The notes beneath the pieces are model-generated. The model did not search any database and was not told the origin of the DNA. It was given only the letters and a program-made list of their open reading frames with translations. From Hymenobacter caeli (GTDB lineage Bacteria > Bacteroidota > Bacteroidia > Cytophagales > Hymenobacteraceae): a DNA stretch of 64,000 bases. Each line of letters starts with the position of its first letter. The stretch's first letter is position 1. The stretch lies in contig NZ_JABSNP010000008.1 in NCBI RefSeq assembly GCF_013294115.1, forward strand, positions 1 through 64,000, read 5' to 3'. Of this stretch, positions 51,579-60,136 are shown one piece after another. The position numbers were made by a program, and so were the translations under genes.

Positions 51579-52628
51579 CTACAGCTTGGCGGTGCCCCCG
51601 GCCGGCTTGGCCAGGCCCGCCGCCAGCCGGTGAAACTCTTTGGTTGTCAGCACAACTACTTCCGCTTCACTCACCAGCCACAGCCGCTGGTGGTCGTCCA
51701 CCTGAAGCAAGACGGGGTTGGCCGCACCGGCCGGGGCCGGTACCGGCCGGAGCAGCCGCGCGGGCGCTACTTTATCGGTGGCGGGCGCGTCGAAGCTGGT
51801 CAGGCGGTCGGCCGGCTCGTTGGGCAGCAGCAGCAGGCCCATGCCCGTGGCGAACAGGCGGCCCTCGCCGCGCACGCTGGCCACGCCGTACAGCTCGTTG
51901 CCGGGCCGGCCCAGGAACCTGACGGTGGGCAGCTCGGCCTCGCCGCGGGTGCCGCCGGCCTCGAACACGCAGATGGCGTCGGACATGACCACCCACAGGT
52001 TGCCAGCGTTGTCGGGCAGCAGCTTTTCCACGATGTTGTCGGGGATTTCGCGGTTGCCCACGCCTTCCTCGTTGTAGCGAATCCACTCCGCGCCCCGCTT
52101 GCGGTTGAGGCCGACACTGGTGGCCACCCACACCGAGCTGTCGGTCGTGGCCACGCCGCCGTTGATGGACGCCACGCCCAGCTCGGGCGCGAAGGCCCCG
52201 TTGGCCCAGCGGAACGCGCCGTAGCCGTTGGCCCCCACCCACAGGGCCCCGCGCAAGTCCCGGAAAACGGCCGTGATGTTGGGCGCGGCTTCGGGCCCGG
52301 GCAGCGCCAGCGGGTGGGCCCCAAAGGTGCGCGTGTTCAGGCCCAGCAGGCCCTGGTGGGTGCCGAGCCACAGCACGGTGTCGGCCGCCGCGGCGCACTG
52401 AATCGGGGCGCTGCCCCGGTACTTGCGCACAAGTTGCTTGCCTTCGAGGCGGAACACGCTGCGCTGCGTGACCAGGTACGTGGCCTTGCCGGTGCGCAGC
52501 AGCGCCACGGGCCGCTCGTGGCCGTCGAGGGCGTAGCGGGGCCGGGGGCCGGCCCACGATGAGGGGTTGGGGGCCAGCAGCGAGCCGCACAGCAACAGGC
52601 CGAAAGACCAGCGAAAAAGGGTAGGCAT
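51579..52628 (-). CDS. Secreted beta-propeller protein (two-component-regulator propeller type)
   Basis: 349 aa. Signal peptide (about residues 1-26), then repeated short propeller blades: TVLWLGTHQGLLGLNTRT, GALWVGANGYGAFRW, SVWVATSVGLNRKRG, GNLWVVMSDAICVFEAG, RLFATGMGLLLLPN. These blades are like those in the sensory part of hybrid two-component systems, but no kinase domain is fused here, so it may be a stand-alone periplasmic sensor or a truncated relative. The ATG giving MPTLFRWS is chosen. Confidence 0.8.
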   Translation of the reverse strand: MPTLFRWSFGLLLCGSLLAPNPSSWAGPRPRYALDGHERPVALLRTGKATYLVTQRSVFRLEGKQLVRKYRGSAPIQCAAAADTVLWLGTHQGLLGLNTRTFGAHPLALPGPEAAPNITAVFRDLRGALWVGANGYGAFRWANGAFAPELGVASINGGVATTDSSVWVATSVGLNRKRGAEWIRYNEEGVGNREIPDNIVEKLLPDNAGNLWVVMSDAICVFEAGGTRGEAELPTVRFLGRPGNELYGVASVRGEGRLFATGMGLLLLPNEPADRLTSFDAPATDKVAPARLLRPVPAPAGAANPVLLQVDDHQRLWLVSEAEVVVLTTKEFHRLAAGLAKPAGGTAKL

Positions 52629-52661
52629 GGGGCTGATTGAACGGCACTTTAGCCGTACCCG

Positions 52662-52669
52662 CAAAGATA
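52662..52669 (-). promoter_or_regulatory. Probable -7 box of the propeller gene
   Basis: Minus strand TATCTTTG, matching TAnnTTTG, 34 nt upstream of the ATG. Confidence 0.6.
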
Positions 52670-52822
52670 ATTGCCGGGTCCGCCGGGAATAGATTATGTT
52701 ACCATTACCATACTAAATATTGTTTTTCCGATTCATAATGAAGGGGTGATGAAGGGGAAATACCGGGCTAACGGCCGCCGCTGAATTTTGCTACCGGCTC
52801 ACCCTCATTCCACCAACCACTT

Positions 52823-54892
52823 ATGAACGGTAAATTTTTACTCGCTGGCGGCCTGCTGATTTCCGTTGCCGCCCGGCAGGAAGTACGCGCCCAAGCCGCT
52901 TCCACCAACCAGAACGTCATCCTCTACATCGGCGACGGCTTTGGCCTGGCCCCCAAAACGGCCACCCGCATGGCCCTGGGCCAGGGCCGCGACGGCAAGC
53001 GCTTCGCCACCGACGCCGGCTTCCAGGTGCTGAACCTGGACAAGATGAAGTACAACGCCACCGTCACCACGCACTCGCTCAACTCGTGGATTACGGACTC
53101 GGCCCCCGGGGCCTCGGTGTACGCCTGCGGCAAGGCCGGCAAGCAGGACAACGAGGTGCTGGCCCTGAACCCGGCCAGCGGGGCCCCGCTCGAAACCATT
53201 CTGGAAGCCGCCAAAAAGCAGGGCTACGCGGTGGGCCTCGTGAGCACGGCCCGCATCACGCACGCCACACCGGCCGCGTTTGCCAGCCACATCTGGTTCC
53301 GCGACCTGGAAGACTACATCTCTGCCCAGTACATCGCCTCCACCGAGGCCCAGTACGAGGCCATTTATAACGCCAGCCCCACGGCGTCTTACCGCTACAC
53401 CGCCGCCCGCGACTGGGTGCTGCCCGATAAGAAAGTGGGCGTGGAGCTGGACGTGCTGCTCGGCGGCGGGGCCCGCCACTTCATGCCCAACACCCGCACC
53501 GTTGCCAGCCCCTACGAGGCCGTGGTGGACCGCACCGGCGCTCCCATCCTGAACGCGGCCGGCACGGCCGTGACCCTCAAGGGCACCCGCGCCGACGACA
53601 TCGACCTGGTGAAGTACGCCGTGGAGCAGCGCAACTACCAGTACGTGAACAGCCGCGACGCCCTGCTCAACATCGACCTGGCGCAGTACGGCCCCGGCGG
53701 CAAGAAGCTGCTCGGCCTCTTCAACGCCTCGCACGTGAACTACGAGCAGGACCGGCAGACGAGCGCCGCCTGGGAGCCCTCGCTGGCCGACATGACGGCG
53801 ATGGCCATCAAAGTATTGCAGGCCAAAAGCAACGGCAAAGGCTTCTTCCTGATGGTGGAGGCCGGCCGCATCGACCACCTGGAGCACTCCAACACCGGCG
53901 GCATCTCGGTGGTGGCCGGCACCAGCGCCGCCAACCAGTACGCCGTGGACGCCGACAAGCCGGCTTACGTGGGCGGCGGCGACGCCGGCGTGGGGGCCAC
54001 GCCTACTACCGCCCGCACCGCCAACGTGTACGGCTCCGACTACATGATTAAGGAAGTGCTGGCCTTCGACTACGCCGTGGCCGAGGGCCGGGCCCTGCTG
54101 GCGACGCCCAGCAGCGGCAAAACTCTGATTTTCAGCACTTCCGACCACGAGTGCGGCGGCTTCGCCGTGACGGGCCTGCACGACGAGGCGGATTTTGCGA
54201 AGAACGCCACCAAGATCCGCACCTACGCCGGCCAGATTACCAAGGCCGCCGGGGCCACCGCGGGGGCCGTGCCCACCGGCCTCTCGCGCGGCGACGGCGG
54301 GGCCAACGGCTGGTTCCCGGACTACGTGCTGGCCAGCTTCCAGGGCAAAGACTACCCCCAGCCGGCCTCGGCCACGGCCAAGCGCATCGTGGTGGCCTAC
54401 GCCTCGAACCCGCTCACCAACGGCAACGGGACCAATGTGACCGGGGCGGTGGGCAACCACACCCCGCAGGACATTTGGGTGGCCGCGGAGGATAACACCA
54501 ACACGCACGCCTCGCAAATCACCGGCCGCGGCCTGCTCGACAATACCTCCCTTACGCCCATCATGGCCGATTTCATGCAGTTGACGATGTTCGCCACCAC
54601 GCTCAGCGCCCGCCCCGGGGCCCTGCCGGCCGCCACCACGGGCCTGGTGCTCAGCCCGGTGCCGTTTGCCGACCGGTTCCAGGTGGGTTTCACCCTGGTT
54701 GCCGCCGGGGCCGTCACGGTGGAGCTGTTCAACGAAATCGGCCAGAAGGTGCAAACCGTGGTGGCCGACAAAGCCTTCGGCACCGGCCCCCACGCCGTGG
54801 CCGTGGACGGCTCCCGCCTGAAAACCGGCCTCTACGTGGCCGCCGTCACGGTGAACGGCCAGGTAGTTTCGCAGAAAACCATCAAGCTGTAA
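52823..54892 (+). CDS. Secreted alkaline phosphatase with type IX C-terminal sorting domain
   Basis: 689 aa. Signal peptide (about residues 1-24). PhoA-like catalytic domain: NVILYIGDGFG (metal), TDSAPGASVYACGKAG with the nucleophilic Ser at 93, EAGRIDHLEH and STSDHECGGF. The C-terminus (about 606-689: PVPFADRFQVGFTL, VELFNEIGQKVQTVV, TGLYVAAVTVNGQVVSQKTI) is a type A sorting domain recognised by the type IX system, whose gldKLMN, SprE and PorP-like genes are in this window. It releases phosphate from organic esters outside the cell. Confidence 0.93.
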   Translation: MNGKFLLAGGLLISVAARQEVRAQAASTNQNVILYIGDGFGLAPKTATRMALGQGRDGKRFATDAGFQVLNLDKMKYNATVTTHSLNSWITDSAPGASVYACGKAGKQDNEVLALNPASGAPLETILEAAKKQGYAVGLVSTARITHATPAAFASHIWFRDLEDYISAQYIASTEAQYEAIYNASPTASYRYTAARDWVLPDKKVGVELDVLLGGGARHFMPNTRTVASPYEAVVDRTGAPILNAAGTAVTLKGTRADDIDLVKYAVEQRNYQYVNSRDALLNIDLAQYGPGGKKLLGLFNASHVNYEQDRQTSAAWEPSLADMTAMAIKVLQAKSNGKGFFLMVEAGRIDHLEHSNTGGISVVAGTSAANQYAVDADKPAYVGGGDAGVGATPTTARTANVYGSDYMIKEVLAFDYAVAEGRALLATPSSGKTLIFSTSDHECGGFAVTGLHDEADFAKNATKIRTYAGQITKAAGATAGAVPTGLSRGDGGANGWFPDYVLASFQGKDYPQPASATAKRIVVAYASNPLTNGNGTNVTGAVGNHTPQDIWVAAEDNTNTHASQITGRGLLDNTSLTPIMADFMQLTMFATTLSARPGALPAATTGLVLSPVPFADRFQVGFTLVAAGAVTVELFNEIGQKVQTVVADKAFGTGPHAVAVDGSRLKTGLYVAAVTVNGQVVSQKTIKL

Positions 54893-54909
54893 GGCAGGAC
54901 GCTTACCTG

Positions 54910-54958
54910 CCAACGAGGCCGTCATGCTGAGCTTGCCGAAGCATGACGGCCTCGTTGG
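54910..54958. repeat. Short inverted repeat with GTCATGC core
   Basis: Arms 54910-54927 and 54941-54958 pair perfectly for 18 bp around a 13-nt loop. Inner core GTCATGC...GCATGAC is shared with 51510-51559; outer arms (CCAACGAGGCC) differ. Lies between the phosphatase and a convergent methyltransferase and may serve as a shared terminator. Confidence 0.85.
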
Positions 54959-54993
54959 ATTCTAGTTCGCCTCCAATCCGTAGGAATCTATAC

Positions 54994-55908
54994 CTACTTC
55001 ACGTTCTTGGCCACCACGAACATTCGGTCCCCGAACCTTCCCGTCAGCTTGTTCAGGTAGTAGGTGGGGTACTGGCCGGCCAGCTTGCTCACCTTCTCTA
55101 CCACGCTGCCGCCCAGGCGGATGTGCTTCGGGGGTTTCACCGGGTTCAGCAATTCTACCACCTCAAATCCCTCTTTTTTCAGCATTTTGGTGATGGTGTC
55201 GGGCGTGAACTCGAAAAGGTGGTAGGGCGGCAGGTCCATCTTGCGCTCCTTGCCCAGGGCCCCGTAGGCGGCGAAGCCCAGGCGCACGGTGGGCAGGTTC
55301 AGCACCGAGGGAAGGGCCAGCACCAGCAGCCCGCCGGGCCCCAGGATGCGGTGGAACTTGGCCAGCGTGGCACTCGGCGAGAGCAGGTGCTCCAGCACGT
55401 CGCCCATGTAAGCCAGGTCGAACTGGTCGGCGTGGAAATCCTCGGTGGTTTCGATGTTGCCGGTCACCACGGGCAGGTGTAGCTCGCGGCGGGCAAACTC
55501 GGCCGCGTGCGCGGATATTTCGAGGCCGTGGGTGGTCCAGCCCAGGGCTTGCAGGCTTTTGAGGGTGTAGCCGGGGCCGCAACCTACTTCGAGGTAGCGG
55601 AACGGCCGGCCCGGGTAGCGGGCCAGGATGTAGTCGGTGAACTTGTCGGGCCGGAGTTGATTCAATGCTTCGTTCTTCTGGCCTTCTTCGATGAACTGCA
55701 CGTCCGGCTGGGTGCGGTCGTAGTTGGGGCGTTCGGTGAAGTACGCCTTGCCGTAGAGCCGCTCCAGCTGGGCCGGGGTGGGCTGGGGGTCGAGGAACAT
55801 CAAATCGCAGCGGCGGCACCGGGTGCCTTGCAGCCGCTGGCCCTCGAATTCGTAGTAAAACGGCAGCTTCTTAAAATCGGGGCTGCCGCACAAGTCGCAG
55901 GTACGCAT
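54994..55908 (-). CDS. Class I SAM-dependent methyltransferase with N-terminal zinc-ribbon
   Basis: 304 aa. An N-terminal Cys cluster (CDLCGSP then CRRCDLMF, about residues 4-32) precedes a Rossmann methyltransferase domain: LEVGCGPGYTLKSLQALGW (motif I), THGLEIS, DLAYMGDVLEHLLSP, GPGGLLVLALPS. This arrangement is common in methyltransferases of surface-sugar or small-molecule pathways; substrate unknown. The ATG giving MRTCDLCGSPDFKKL is chosen. Confidence 0.9.
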   Translation of the reverse strand: MRTCDLCGSPDFKKLPFYYEFEGQRLQGTRCRRCDLMFLDPQPTPAQLERLYGKAYFTERPNYDRTQPDVQFIEEGQKNEALNQLRPDKFTDYILARYPGRPFRYLEVGCGPGYTLKSLQALGWTTHGLEISAHAAEFARRELHLPVVTGNIETTEDFHADQFDLAYMGDVLEHLLSPSATLAKFHRILGPGGLLVLALPSVLNLPTVRLGFAAYGALGKERKMDLPPYHLFEFTPDTITKMLKKEGFEVVELLNPVKPPKHIRLGGSVVEKVSKLAGQYPTYYLNKLTGRFGDRMFVVAKNVK

Positions 55909-56037
55909 GGCAATTGCGCGAACTTTGTGGGCCGGGTCGCTGTACATTCACTCGATACAACCACGCGGAGGACGCGAGCCGCAAAGTTCGCGCTACTTCG
56001 CTTAATGAACTGCCAACCGCGCGTTGGCCCCCCGCAT

Positions 56038-57006
56038 ATGCTTGACGTCCTCGTGATTGGGGCCGGCCCCGTGGGCCTGGCCTGCGCCCTTGAAGCCCAG
56101 CGCCGCGGCCTGCAAGTGGCCGTAGTGGAAAAAGGGGCCCTGGTGAACTCCATCGTGGGCTACCCCTACAACATGGAGTTTTTCTCCACGCCCGAGCTGC
56201 TCGAAATCGGCGGCTACCCTTTTCCCACCTTCCACTACAAGCCCCTGCGCGAAGACGCCCTGGACTACTACCAGCGCGTGGCCCGCGCCGAAAACCTGGC
56301 CCTGCGCCTGCACGAGCGGGTGCTGAGCCTGACCGGCGAGCAAGGCAACTTTGTGGTGACGACTGATAAAGGGCAAATCCCAACCCGCAACGTGGTGGTG
56401 GCCACCGGCTTCTACGACCTGCCCAACCCGCTGGGCGTGCCGGGCGAAGACCTGCCCCACGTGAGCCACTACTACCGCGAGCCCTACCAGCACGTGGCGC
56501 GGCGCGTGGTGGTCATCGGGGCCAAAAACTCGTCGGCCAAAGCGGCCTTGCAGCTCACCCGCGCCGGGGCCCAGGTCACGCTCCTCGTGCGGGGCCCCGA
56601 GGTGAGCGACGCCGTGAAATACTGGATTCGGCCCGACCTGGTGAACCGCATCAAGGAAGGTAAAATCACCGCCCACTTCAACACCACCATCGCCGCCATC
56701 CGGCCCGACGCGGTGGAAATTCTGACGCCCGAGGGCCCCCGGGAAGTGCCCACCGATTTCGTGTACGCCCTCACCGGCTACCACCCCGACGAGGCCCTGC
56801 TCGGCCGACTCGGCATCGAGCCCGACCCCGCCGACGAGGCCCGCGCGCCCCTCTTCGACCCCGCCACCCACGAAACGACGAATCCCGGCGTGTTCGTGGC
56901 CGGTACCGTGTGCGGCGGCCGCGCCACCAGCCGCTGGTTCATCGAAAACGGCCGCCACCACGCCCAGCTCATCGCCGCCTACCTCGCGGCGGGCGTGCCG
57001 GCGTAG
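56038..57006 (+). CDS. ypdA: YpdA-like FAD-dependent disulfide reductase
   Basis: 322 aa. FAD-binding MLDVLVIGAGPVGLACALEA at the N-terminus, NADPH-binding VVVIGAKNSSAKAALQL in the middle, and C-terminal GVFVAGTVCGGRATSRWF that closes the FAD site. It matches YpdA-family flavoproteins (putative bacillithiol disulfide reductases). In Bacteroidota this role is plausible but unproven. The second ATG was chosen as it begins the FAD motif; an ATG 33 nt upstream is possible. Confidence 0.85.
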   Translation: MLDVLVIGAGPVGLACALEAQRRGLQVAVVEKGALVNSIVGYPYNMEFFSTPELLEIGGYPFPTFHYKPLREDALDYYQRVARAENLALRLHERVLSLTGEQGNFVVTTDKGQIPTRNVVVATGFYDLPNPLGVPGEDLPHVSHYYREPYQHVARRVVVIGAKNSSAKAALQLTRAGAQVTLLVRGPEVSDAVKYWIRPDLVNRIKEGKITAHFNTTIAAIRPDAVEILTPEGPREVPTDFVYALTGYHPDEALLGRLGIEPDPADEARAPLFDPATHETTNPGVFVAGTVCGGRATSRWFIENGRHHAQLIAAYLAAGVPA

Positions 57007-57110
57007 CCAAGCTACTTTCCGCAGGGCTGCCTCTTGGAGCAGTTGTTCGTTTGATTGCCGGCTCCGCCTGCCGCCGGGCGGTTCCAACGAGCCGCGCCGC
57101 AGAGGGACGG

Positions 57111-58544
57111 CTACTTGCCGGGGGCCCCGCGCCGGTACAGCCCGGCGGGCCCCGCCGGCCGGTACAGCCCGAACACGCCGGGCAGCAGGTGTTGCAGCTG
57201 CGGCAGCAAGTGGCTCTGGTCGAGCACGTAGGCCGGCGCATCGGCCCCCACCTGCCGGCCGATGCGCACCACGGCGGCGTACTGGTCGAGGTAGTCGAAG
57301 TCGGCCAGGGCCAGGGGCCAGTCGAGGTACGGCGTGGCCGAATAGTTGGTGAGGTAGGCGCGGCGGTCGGGCCCCAGCACGAGCAGGCGCTGGCCGCGCA
57401 GGCCGGCCAGGGCGGGATCGGGGCGGGGGGCGAAGGTGCTTTCGGCGGGCAGGCGCAGGGCGGCCGCCAGGCCGGGCACCAGCGGGCGGTAGCGCAGGGC
57501 CACCACGGCCCCCACCAGCACCAGAAACAGCACCTCCGGGGCCCAGGCGGGCCGGCTGGCCTGCCAAAGAAACAGCCCGAAGTACGCCAGCGGCGGCAGC
57601 AGCAGCACCAGCGCGCCCGGGGCCGTGCCCCGGCCCGCCGCCAGCACGGCCAGCGCCACCAGCAGCCAGCCCACCATCAGCTGCCGGAACTTGGCCTGGA
57701 ACACGGGGCCCAGCGGCGTGCCCAGCCCGCGCACCACGGCCAGTAGCAGCACCGCCGCCGGCAGGGCCAGCAGCCGCAGCTGCACGGCCAGGGGCAGGCC
57801 GTCGGCGGCCCCGGCCCCGAAGCCCTGCCAGCCCGGAGCCAGGTGGAACTGCACGAAGCCCGGCAGGGCCCCCAGGTAGAGGAAGCAGGTGGCCGCCACG
57901 GCGTAGGGAAACAGCAGCCCGCACAGCAGCAGCAAAAAGCTACGGAACGCGTTGGCCGCGAAGATGATAACCGCCAGCAGCCCTACCCCCGCGAACAGCA
58001 CCAGCGGCAGGTAGCACAGCCCCGCCAGCCCAATCAGAAACCCGGCCCGGAACAGGCGGCGGTTGTCGTAGCCCTCGCGCGAGGTGGGCAGCAACGCGCT
58101 GCTGCCGAACACGATAAACGTGTGCCCCAGCAGCAGCGGCGACAGCGCGTCGAGGTCGGTGCTCACGCTGCTGAACAGCAGGTAGCCCAGCGCCACCAGG
58201 TAGCCCCGGTCGGGAAACACGTCGGCCCGGGCCAGCACGAAGTTCAGCCGCAGGGCCTGGGCCAGCACCAGCCCCAGGGCCAGCGCCCGGTACAGAAACA
58301 CGGGCCGCGCGCCCACCGCGTCCAGCCCCGCAAAGAAGTACACGGCCAGCGGGGCGGTGCCGTCGTACAGGTCGCGGTAGGGCAGCGCCCCGCCGTGCAC
58401 CCGCTCGCCCACCAGCAGGGCCCCCAGCTCGCCCGCCGTCACGGGCAGGCCCAGCAGCGCCAGCAGCGGCAGGCGCAGGGCCAGCAGCAGCAGCAGCAGC
58501 AGCAGCAGTTGGGCGGGCAGCGAGCTTCTAAAAAAGTGCAGCAC
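57111..58544 (-). CDS. Multi-pass membrane protein, DUF6427-like
   Basis: 477 aa, about ten to twelve transmembrane helices and little else. The N-terminal segment MLHFFRSSLPAQLLLLLLLL resembles DUF6427 proteins of Bacteroidota, and the loop LVGERVHGGALPYRDLYDGT is like that in glycosyltransferase-type (GT-C) membrane proteins. The first transmembrane helix is encoded by a nine-unit CTG/CAG run. Function unknown; family assignment tentative. It is divergent from rbfA. Confidence 0.65.
   Translation of the reverse strand: MLHFFRSSLPAQLLLLLLLLLALRLPLLALLGLPVTAGELGALLVGERVHGGALPYRDLYDGTAPLAVYFFAGLDAVGARPVFLYRALALGLVLAQALRLNFVLARADVFPDRGYLVALGYLLFSSVSTDLDALSPLLLGHTFIVFGSSALLPTSREGYDNRRLFRAGFLIGLAGLCYLPLVLFAGVGLLAVIIFAANAFRSFLLLLCGLLFPYAVAATCFLYLGALPGFVQFHLAPGWQGFGAGAADGLPLAVQLRLLALPAAVLLLAVVRGLGTPLGPVFQAKFRQLMVGWLLVALAVLAAGRGTAPGALVLLLPPLAYFGLFLWQASRPAWAPEVLFLVLVGAVVALRYRPLVPGLAAALRLPAESTFAPRPDPALAGLRGQRLLVLGPDRRAYLTNYSATPYLDWPLALADFDYLDQYAAVVRIGRQVGADAPAYVLDQSHLLPQLQHLLPGVFGLYRPAGPAGLYRRGAPGK
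58482..58508. repeat. Trinucleotide repeat (CAG)9 within a membrane-protein gene
   Basis: Nine perfect CAG units (CTG on the coding strand) encode a leucine run in the first transmembrane helix. Slippage would change helix length in steps of one residue without breaking the frame. Confidence 0.85.
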
Positions 58545-58584
58545 GGAAGGAAAGCGGGTAAAAGGAGCCGGACACGGTGGCGGA

Positions 58585-58592
58585 CAAAGGTA
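58585..58592 (-). promoter_or_regulatory. Probable -7 box of the DUF6427-like gene
   Basis: Minus strand TACCTTTG, 41 nt upstream of the ATG. Confidence 0.55.
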
Positions 58593-58704
58593 TTCGCACC
58601 CCGCCGGCCGCCGGCCGCCGGCGCAAGCCCGGGCCCGGTGCCGCCGCCCGGGGCTGCTTTTGCACCTTGTTTCAGCGGCGCGTTTCTCCCATTCCCGCCC
58701 GGCG

Positions 58705-58712
58705 TACCTTTG
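58705..58712 (+). promoter_or_regulatory. -7 box of rbfA, nearly leaderless arrangement
   Basis: TACCTTTG ends 8 nt before the ATG at 58721, so the mRNA would have almost no 5' leader. It also fixes the start, since the frame is open 48 codons upstream. Confidence 0.65.
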
Positions 58713-58720
58713 CGGACTAT

Positions 58721-59146
58721 ATGGAAAGCAAACGACAGCAAAAAATGGCCAGCCTGCTTCAGCAGGAGCTGGCCGCCGTGTTGCAGCGCGACCTGCCGCA
58801 CCTGTTCGGCGGTGCCCTGGCCCCGAGCATCAGCCTGGTGAAGGTGACGCCCGATCTGGGCCAGGCCCGCGTGTACCTGAGCCTGCTGCTGGGCAACGAC
58901 GCCGACGCCCGCCTGGCCCTGGTGCGCGACAGCGGCAAGGAAATCCGCCAGGCCCTGGCCAAGCGCATCCGCAAAACGGCCCGCGTGGTGCCCGAGCTGG
59001 TATTTTTCCACGACGACAGCGCCGCCTACGCCGCCCACATGGACGGCATCCTCGGCCAGCTGCACATCCCGCCCGCCCCGCCGGCCACCGAGGGCCCCGA
59101 CGCGGACGACGCGCCCGCCCGGCCCCGGCTTTTCAAGGGTGAATGA
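58721..59146 (+). CDS. rbfA: 30S ribosome-binding factor A
   Basis: 141 aa. KH-like fold; it binds the 30S subunit and helps finish 16S rRNA processing, notably in the cold. Family features: MESKRQQKMASLLQQELAAV, ISLVKVTPDLGQARVYLSLL and AKRIRKTARVVPELVFFHDD with a C-terminal extension rich in Asp/Pro. The ATG after the -7 box is chosen. A repeat of octamer words starts within its stop codon region. Confidence 0.95.
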   Translation: MESKRQQKMASLLQQELAAVLQRDLPHLFGGALAPSISLVKVTPDLGQARVYLSLLLGNDADARLALVRDSGKEIRQALAKRIRKTARVVPELVFFHDDSAAYAAHMDGILGQLHIPPAPPATEGPDADDAPARPRLFKGE

Positions 59147-59236
59147 ATGAATGGGTGAATGAATTCCGCACCCCACGCTCATTCACCTATTCACCCATTC
59201 ATTCACCCATTCAATCATTCACCCATTGAACCACCC
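59137..59236. repeat. Inverted and tandem repeat of TGGGTGAA-like words after rbfA
   Basis: On the left the words TGAATGAA and TGGGTGAA alternate (59137-59162). On the right ATTCACCC-type words repeat several times (59179-59236). A 15-bp stem with one mismatch joins 59148-59162 to 59179-59193. It overlaps the rbfA stop codon and fills the gap to the next gene. The words match those at 28577-28647. Confidence 0.75.
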
Positions 59237-59247
59237 ATTCCCCGTCC

Positions 59248-60057
59248 TTGTACTACGACCCGATTAAGAAGACGCTCGGCGAGGTGTTCAACCGCACCCC
59301 GGGGCTGCGCCGGTTGTTTTACCACTTGCTCGATTTGTTGCTGCTCCGCACCTGGCACGTGCACCGTGAGCTGCGCCAGTGGGCCCGGGGCCGCACCCCG
59401 GAACCCCTGGGCATCCTCGACGCGGGGGCCGGCTACGGCCAGTACAGCTACTGGCTGAGCGGCCTGAGCGCCAAATGGCACATCCTGGCCGTGGACGTGA
59501 AGGAAGAGCAGGTGGCCGACTCGAACCGCTTTTTTCACCAGATTGGGCGGCCCAACGTGCAGTTTGCCGTGCAGGACCTGGTGCTGTACCAGGAGCCCAA
59601 CAGCTTCGACCTGGCCCTGGCGGTGGACGTGATGGAGCACATCGTGGAAGACGTGGAAGTATTCCGCAACGTCCACGCCTCGCTGAAGGACGGCGGAATG
59701 CTGCTCATCTCCACGCCCAGCGACCAGGGCGGCTCCGACGTGCACGACGACGCCGAAACCAGCTTCATCGAGGAGCACGTGCGCGACGGCTACAACATCC
59801 ACGAAATCCAGCAGAAGCTGCGCACCGCCGGCTTCGAGCGCATCGAGGCCCGCTACAGCTACGGCGAGCCCGGCCAGGTGTCGTGGCGGCTGAGCATGAA
59901 GTACCCCATTTTGATGCTGGGCCAGTCGCGGCTGTTTTTCGTGCTGCTGCCCTTCTATTACGCCGTGGTATTTCCGTTCTGCCTGGTGCTGAACTGGCTC
60001 GACGCCCGCACCCCCCACGACTCGGGCACCGGGCTCATTGTGAAGGCCTGGAAGTAG
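59248..60057 (+). CDS. Class I SAM-dependent methyltransferase
   Basis: 269 aa. Rossmann methyltransferase core: ILDAGAGYGQYSYWLSGLSA (motif I), ILAVDVKEEQVADSNRFF, LALAVDVMEHIVEDVEVFRN and DGGMLLISTPSDQGGSD, then a hydrophobic segment near residues 220-245 that may touch the membrane. The substrate is unknown. The start is a TTG giving MYYDPIKKTLGEVFNRTP, which fits the family better than any ATG. Confidence 0.88.
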   Translation: MYYDPIKKTLGEVFNRTPGLRRLFYHLLDLLLLRTWHVHRELRQWARGRTPEPLGILDAGAGYGQYSYWLSGLSAKWHILAVDVKEEQVADSNRFFHQIGRPNVQFAVQDLVLYQEPNSFDLALAVDVMEHIVEDVEVFRNVHASLKDGGMLLISTPSDQGGSDVHDDAETSFIEEHVRDGYNIHEIQQKLRTAGFERIEARYSYGEPGQVSWRLSMKYPILMLGQSRLFFVLLPFYYAVVFPFCLVLNWLDARTPHDSGTGLIVKAWK

Positions 60058-60136
60058 GGGCCCGGTGCTGCCCGGCCGTGTTCTGGCAAATTCGTACCTT
60101 GTTGAACCGTTTTTCGCTTCCTCCCGCACCCCCCTT

